A stretch of DNA of 64,000 bases, taken from assembly GCF_009765905.1 (NCBI RefSeq), contig NZ_LMUO01000006.1:360676-424675 (forward strand). Reading direction: 5' to 3'. Every line of letters begins with the position of its first letter. The first letter of the stretch is position 1. Below are positions 59,945 through 64,000 of the stretch, one piece after another. A model generated the notes under the pieces. It did no database searches and was not told where the DNA came from. It saw nothing but the letters and a program-made list of their open reading frames with translations. Source of the DNA: Mucilaginibacter sp. L196 (GTDB lineage Bacteria; Bacteroidota; Bacteroidia; Sphingobacteriales; Sphingobacteriaceae). The position numbers and the translations under genes were made by a program.

Positions 59945-60907
59945 ATGAATAAAGTAAACATACCCAGGCTCGATCTGAACGCCTATATACATGGCACCGA
60001 CCAGGAGCGCAAACAGTTTTCTGACGAAATTGGAAAAGCCTTTAACGAGACAGGTTTTGTAACCATTACAAACCACGGTTTAAGCAAAGCTTTAATAGAC
60101 AAGCTTTATATAGAGGTAAAATCGTTATTCGCTCTCACCGAAGACACCAAACTAAAATACGAAATACCTGATCTTGCAGGTCAGCGTGGCTACACCGGCA
60201 AAAGCAAGGAAACTGCCAAAGGTTTTAAAACCCCGGACCTGAAGGAATTTTGGCAGATAGGCCAAACCGTAAGTAACGACTCGCCATTAAAAGCGGATTA
60301 CCCGGATAATATTTTCGTAACCGAATTACCCGACTTTAATATAACCACGCAGGAAGTTTACAAAAGGCTTGAACAGGCCGGTATACATTTATTACGCGCC
60401 ATAGCTACTTACCTTAACCTGCCTGTAGATTATTTTGAGGATAAGGTTAAAGAAGGCAATTCCATACTCCGCACGCTGCACTATTTCCCGATAACTAATC
60501 CGGATGCTTTGCCTGATGACGCGGTACGTGCAGGTGCCCATGAGGATATTAACCTGATCACCCTATTAATTGGCGCAAGTGCTGATGGCCTGGAGCTGTT
60601 AACCCGTGATAATGAATGGTTCCCGGTTACTGCTTTTGGCGAGGATTTGGTAGTAAATGTTGGCGATATGCTGCAGCGTTTAACCAACAACAAATTAAAA
60701 TCAACTACGCACCGTGTGGTTAACCCACCGAAAGATCAGATGAAAAACTCACGTTACTCTGTACCGTTTTTCCTGCATCCAAAATCGGGAATGAGTTTGG
60801 CTTGCCTACCATCATGCATTGATGAAGCACACCCTAAAAAATACACTGATACCACAGCCGGTGAATATTTAGACGAACGCTTACGCGAAATCGGCCTAAA
60901 AAAATAA
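59945..60907 (+). CDS. isopenicillin-N-synthase-like 2-oxoglutarate/Fe(II) oxygenase
   Basis: A 320-residue non-haem iron dioxygenase. The DIOX_N part is IPRLDLNAYI and ETGFVTITNHGLSKALIDKLY. The iron triad is His-x-Asp in GAHEDINLITLLIG and the distal His in KSTTHRVVNPP; the 2-oxoglutarate Arg is in NSRYSVPFFLHP. It resembles isopenicillin N synthase and plant 2OG oxygenases, but the substrate is not readable. A hairpin terminator follows at 60929-60965, so it is monocistronic. Confidence 0.85.
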   Translation: MNKVNIPRLDLNAYIHGTDQERKQFSDEIGKAFNETGFVTITNHGLSKALIDKLYIEVKSLFALTEDTKLKYEIPDLAGQRGYTGKSKETAKGFKTPDLKEFWQIGQTVSNDSPLKADYPDNIFVTELPDFNITTQEVYKRLEQAGIHLLRAIATYLNLPVDYFEDKVKEGNSILRTLHYFPITNPDALPDDAVRAGAHEDINLITLLIGASADGLELLTRDNEWFPVTAFGEDLVVNVGDMLQRLTNNKLKSTTHRVVNPPKDQMKNSRYSVPFFLHPKSGMSLACLPSCIDEAHPKKYTDTTAGEYLDERLREIGLKK

Positions 60908-60928
60908 TCTTCAATATTACAATCCCAT

Positions 60929-60965
60929 AAATGCCAACCGCTGATCATCCGTCAGGTTGGCATTT
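60929..60965 (+). terminator. intrinsic terminator after the oxygenase gene
   Basis: AAATGCCAACC, a 15-base loop, and GGTTGGCATTT followed by ATTCCTT. 22 bp past the stop codon. Confidence 0.75.
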
Positions 60966-60991
60966 ATTCCTTGATAGCCAGACTTTTCAAT

Positions 60992-61031
60992 ATTATAGAC
61001 TATTAAATCCATGGATTTAATAGTCTATAAT
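60992..61031. repeat. 40-bp perfect palindrome
   Basis: The 40 bases from 60992 to 61031 equal their own reverse complement. The half-sequence is ATTATAGACTATTAAATCC, with centre CCATGG. It lies between the oxygenase terminator and the sulfotransferase gene and has no T-tract, so it is not a terminator. It could be a protein-binding site, the end of a mobile element or a cruciform. Confidence 0.85.
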
Positions 61032-61229
61032 TGTAATGAAACAGTTACAAACCAATTTGTAATCAACACGTTACAAATCCGTTAGCATATATAATTTAGT
61101 TTTGGATCAATATGATCTTTTACAAACTTATTAGAATGAGATTAAACTTTTCTCATTTATTATAGTCAAAGAAATGTCATGCTGCCCCTAAGCCTGATAA
61201 AAATTTAATGTTTCATTTTAAAACCGATT

Positions 61230-62060
61230 ATGCAAAATAAAACTTTAATTATCGCGGGAATGCACCGTTCAGGCACATCGCTAATTACACATTGGTTAAG
61301 CGAGTGCGGCTTACAGTTGGGCGAAAATTTTTTACCAGCCGGAGTTGGAAATGTAGACGGGCATTACGAAGATATTGAGTTTTTAAAACTACACGAAGAG
61401 ATACTAAACGACAATCACCTGCCCCCAACCGGGCTTACTGATGAGCATAATATTGATGTATCGTTATATCACCGCGAAAAGTTAAAAAGCGTTATCAGGG
61501 TTAAAAACGCGCTTTACCCGCAGTGGGGTTGGAAAGACCCTCGTACCTGTCTATTCTTAGATACTTATAAAGAACTATTACCAGATGCCCGCTACCTGAT
61601 TGTGGTAAGGGATTACCAATCAGTAGTAAGTTCATTATTACAGCGTGATTTTGTATTTATTGAAAAGAAATACTTAGCGCGCGGCTATTTCGACAGGTTA
61701 GTATGGAATGTTCTCCGCAGAAAACGCAGGCTGAAAAAATTATACAATCAAAAGGCCGAAGATTATTTAAAGATCTGGATTGCCTACAACGAAGAGATCC
61801 TGAAAAACATTAAAACGCTGCCTGAGTCTGCTTACGTAATGATCAATTATTCATTGCTAAATACTAAAGACGATCATATTTGCTCCTTCCTAAAAACCCA
61901 CTGGCATCTGTCGCTGAAATACTCCCGGTTTAAAGATATATACAAAGACAAATTAATCAGCAAGCCTATAAATACCGATGCATTCATACTTAATAAATCA
62001 TTATTAAGCAAAGCCAATCAGCTGCAAACCAACTTGAATACATACATGGCCTTTTCCTGA
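61230..62060 (+). CDS. sulfotransferase family protein
   Basis: A 276-residue cytoplasmic enzyme. The PAPS-binding P-loop-like AGMHRSGTSLITHWLSECGL is at residues 9-28. WGWKDPRTCLFLDTYKELLP contains the DPR stretch and YLIVVRDYQSVVSSL the 3'-phosphate-binding region. It probably sulfates a glycan or small molecule at the surface. The overall pattern matches bacterial sulfotransferases next to glycan genes, but no other glycan gene is adjacent. It stands alone, tail to tail with the HAD gene. Confidence 0.85.
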   Translation: MQNKTLIIAGMHRSGTSLITHWLSECGLQLGENFLPAGVGNVDGHYEDIEFLKLHEEILNDNHLPPTGLTDEHNIDVSLYHREKLKSVIRVKNALYPQWGWKDPRTCLFLDTYKELLPDARYLIVVRDYQSVVSSLLQRDFVFIEKKYLARGYFDRLVWNVLRRKRRLKKLYNQKAEDYLKIWIAYNEEILKNIKTLPESAYVMINYSLLNTKDDHICSFLKTHWHLSLKYSRFKDIYKDKLISKPINTDAFILNKSLLSKANQLQTNLNTYMAFS

Positions 62061-62756
62061 TTACAGGAGGCCAATTAATTCTTTCAGGTTATTTATCTGC
62101 GCAGGCACATCATCAGGCTTAGGCAATTGCATTGGGTTAAAATAAATGGCATCCATACCAAAATTTAACGCTCCGCGGATGTCGGCCTCAATGCTATCGC
62201 CAATCATAATGCTTTCATCCTTTACAGCTCCGGCCAGGTTAAGGGCATGCTCAAATATGGCTTTGTTGGGTTTATTAATCCCAACCGCTTCTGATATAAT
62301 AATCTGGTCGAAATAATGACTGATATTGCTTCCGGCAATCTTTATTTCTGTCGATTCCTTAAACCCGTTCGAGATCAGGTGTATGGTATACTTTCTTTTC
62401 AAATAAGTCAACACCTCATGCGCATCCGGGAATAAATTAGTTTTGGTAGGGCATAATTTCACGTACTCATCCTCAAAACCAACCGGTATCAACTCCGGCT
62501 TAACACCCAGATCCAAAAATGTAGTCCTGAACCTTGCCTCACGTAAATAATCCTTGGTAATCTTACCCATATGGTACTGCGCCCATAGGCTATGGTTGTT
62601 GCGGGTATACGTTTCAATAAAAGCATCAGCCGAGGTTAGCCCTATTTTATCCAGCCCATGTATCACATAAAGCTCCTGTAAAGTTTCCTCGGCATTTTTA
62701 TCAAAATCCCAAATGGTATGGTCAAGGTCGAAGAAAATGTGGCGGTAGTGTTTCAT
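62061..62756 (-). CDS. HAD-family noncanonical pyrimidine nucleotidase (YjjG-like)
   Basis: A 231-residue haloacid dehalogenase phosphatase. Motif I is FFDLDHTIWDF (Asp10 and Asp12 region), motif II HLISNGFKES, motif III Lys in GINKPNKAIFEHAL, and motif IV MIGDSIEADIRGAL. YjjG-like enzymes dephosphorylate noncanonical dNMP/NMPs and help keep mutagenic bases out of DNA. The family usually ends near 225-230 residues, as here. It is monocistronic and starts 58 bp from the next, divergent small gene. Confidence 0.88.
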   Translation of the reverse strand: MKHYRHIFFDLDHTIWDFDKNAEETLQELYVIHGLDKIGLTSADAFIETYTRNNHSLWAQYHMGKITKDYLREARFRTTFLDLGVKPELIPVGFEDEYVKLCPTKTNLFPDAHEVLTYLKRKYTIHLISNGFKESTEIKIAGSNISHYFDQIIISEAVGINKPNKAIFEHALNLAGAVKDESIMIGDSIEADIRGALNFGMDAIYFNPMQLPKPDDVPAQINNLKELIGLL

Positions 62757-62813
62757 TTTGAATTCTATATATTAGATCCCGATACCATAATGTTAATACG
62801 GAATTGGGTAACC

Positions 62814-63059
62814 ATGCAAAGCTACAACTTGAAAATAAATTACATACGGTTATTAATATCATGTTCAACAATAGCTTCCGTAGCAATTTTCGCCTTCTTT
62901 GTATACTTTGCCTATGAAGAAACCGGCACAGGGAACGAACTGCCTTTTTTACTTGCCGGATGGGTGCTACACTTAATCTTTTATCCTGCATATTTATTCA
63001 CCGATATATATATCATTCTTTATCAAATCCGGGTGTATTCTTCGCTGGTGGTACTATAG
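62814..63059 (+). CDS. small two-helix membrane protein
   Basis: An 81-residue protein from the ATG at 62814 (MQSYNLKINYIRLLISCSTI). Two transmembrane helices (about 12-33 and 44-70) and short polar ends. Longer readings from 62718 or 62790 would overlap the HAD gene start or its promoter region. No family recognised. Codon use looks ordinary, and the hydrophobic pattern is continuous, so it is probably real. Confidence 0.5.
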   Translation: MQSYNLKINYIRLLISCSTIASVAIFAFFVYFAYEETGTGNELPFLLAGWVLHLIFYPAYLFTDIYIILYQIRVYSSLVVL

Positions 63060-63534
63060 GTACAATTTTAGATGGCTTATTGATTGAATTAATGATCGTT
63101 AAATATCAATCCTTCAAAAAAAACAAATAGTATGATAATCTTCTTACCCTCTTTCCGTCGCAGACGAAGGAGGGTCGAACAGTATAGCGCAGTCGGGGTG
63201 AGTCAACGGCGTTAACACATTGGCGCATCGACTCACCCGGTTTTCGCTCAGCCGCTCAACCTGTCCTCTCTTCTGCTTCGCAGGAAAGAGGGCAAAAACC
63301 CTTTTCTTACCCTCTTTCCGCCTCAGGCGAAGAGAGGGTCGACCAGCGAAGCGTAGTCGGGGTGAGTAACCTCTCCAATTTTTAATTCCCCCTACTGACA
63401 TACAGATGTCACTCCCCCTCATTTACTTTGCAAAAATCAAACGGAACATTACAAATCCGAAAGCGTTATCATAATGTAAACTAACCACTGGTAACTGATT
63501 AACTAAGCACTATTTTGTACCTTTATAAAAGTCT
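63060..63534. other. repeat-rich intergenic spacer upstream of uvrB
   Basis: No supported gene. Two direct copies of a palindromic block (63142-63200 and 63307-63372) are separated by a related inverted block. The short reverse ORFs here are made of repeat sequence. Confidence 0.65.
63142..63372. repeat. interspersed repeat, family F copies 2 and 3
   Basis: TTACCCTCTTTCCG, a short hairpin, GAGGGTCGAACAGTATAGCG then CAGTCGGGGTGAGT, occurs twice in the same direction. The inverted GACTCACCCGGTTTTCGCTC block lies between. The reverse-oriented relative is at 19797-19865. Confidence 0.75.
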
Positions 63535-64000
63535 ATGGATTTCAATTTAACGTCAGTATACAAACCCACCGGCGACCAGCCCGAAGCGATCCGGCAGTTG
63601 GTTGAAGGTGTGAATAATAATGAAACATTTCAAACGCTATTAGGTGTAACAGGCTCTGGTAAAACGTTTTCCATTGCCAACGTTATACAGCAAACGCAGC
63701 GCCCTACGTTGATATTAAGTCACAACAAAACACTTGCCGCACAACTATACGGCGAATTCAAGCAGTTTTTCCCGGAGAACGCGGTAAACTACTTTGTTTC
63801 CTATTACGATTATTACCAGCCCGAGGCATTTATTCCCTCATCAAATACCTATATTGAAAAAGATTTACAGATAAACGAGGAGATTGAAAAGCTCCGTTTA
63901 CGCACTACATCGGCCCTGATGTCGGGCAGGCGCGATGTAATCGTGGTATCGTCCATCTCCTGCATTTATGGTATGGGTAACCCCGAGGATTTTGCTAATT
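63535..64000 (+). CDS. uvrB: excinuclease ABC subunit B, N-terminal part (cut by window end)
   Basis: The ATG at 63535 opens [20 protein letters not shown], and the frame stays open to the end of the window, giving 155 residues of an about 670-residue protein. The Walker A loop is [14 protein letters not shown] at about residues 38-51. The flexible beta-hairpin region that inserts into DNA follows: [21 protein letters not shown]. UvrB is the damage-verifying helicase of nucleotide excision repair. It is preceded by a long repeat-containing gap. Confidence 0.96.
   Translation, partial: MDFNLTSVYKPTGDQPEAIRQLVEGVNNNETFQTLLGVTGSGKTFSIANVIQQTQRPTLILSHNKTLAAQLYGEFKQFFPENAVNYFVSYYDYYQPEAFIPSSNTYIEKDLQINEEIEKLRLRTTSALMSGRRDVIVVSSISCIYGMGNPEDFAN

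Overview
The window comes from a Bacteroidota chromosome, most likely family Sphingobacteriaceae and Mucilaginibacter-like. The evidence is the set of Bacteroidota-restricted families (DUF2480, DUF3108, DUF3109, DUF5686, carboxypeptidase-regulatory-like proteins, a Wzi-like barrel, GH76), a type IX secretion sorting-domain remnant, promoters of the TTTG-N20-TAnnTTTG type, and many short palindromic intergenic repeats. The assignment rests on gene content read by eye, not on a database search. No rRNA, tRNA, CRISPR array, prophage or intact insertion sequence was found.

Layout. 1-498 is the 3' end of dxs. 621-12660 is a mostly leftward block: Wzi-like protein and gmd; DUF3109, DUF3108 and DUF2480 proteins; then the envelope/housekeeping series purQ-coaX-barrel protein-lptC-ppiD and a membrane protein. 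12864-19729 holds a glycosyltransferase, an LpxH-like phosphoesterase, a 36-residue membrane protein, a DinB-like protein, comB, gcvT, a GT4 glycosyltransferase and rnhB. 20024-28694 holds a truncated globin, a SpoIIE-type phosphatase, a peptide-type ABC permease, a solitary AT-rich OLD-like ATPase/TOPRIM protein, a GT2/flippase-like pair and a dienelactone hydrolase. 28838-30903 is modABC.

31014-33395 is the most coherent regulatory unit: an ECF sigma factor, its anti-sigma factor, a secreted Lys-Met-Ser repeat protein, a molybdopterin-fold protein and a peroxiredoxin-like protein. Three promoters share TGTAAGG-N14-CCGAC, in front of the sigma gene, the repeat-protein gene and the peroxiredoxin gene. 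This looks like a small autoregulated stress regulon next to molybdate uptake.

34491-44743 holds trhO, a DUF5686 protein, kbl, pheS, a Rieske-like lipoprotein without iron ligands, regulators and membrane proteins. 44744-48401 is a degraded, repeat-rich zone: a MITE-like element with a 12-bp flanking duplication, a cobalamin riboswitch with no intact target, one copy of a 226-bp dispersed element (the other, inverted, is at 25433), a chimeric pseudogene and a small gene broken by one stop codon. 48402-50170 is a TetR plus TetX-like monooxygenase operon whose operator lies inside its promoter. 50156-64000 holds an AraC/SDR pair, GH76, rlmD, a phosphoribosyltransferase, a thioredoxin-like lipoprotein, a Gln-rich exported protein, a 2-oxoglutarate-type oxygenase, a sulfotransferase, a HAD phosphatase and the 5' end of uvrB.

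The best candidates for undescribed biology are the ECF promoter triplet with its KMS-repeat protein, the 226-bp element placed downstream of two unrelated genes in the same transcriptional sense, and the orphan cobalamin riboswitch.
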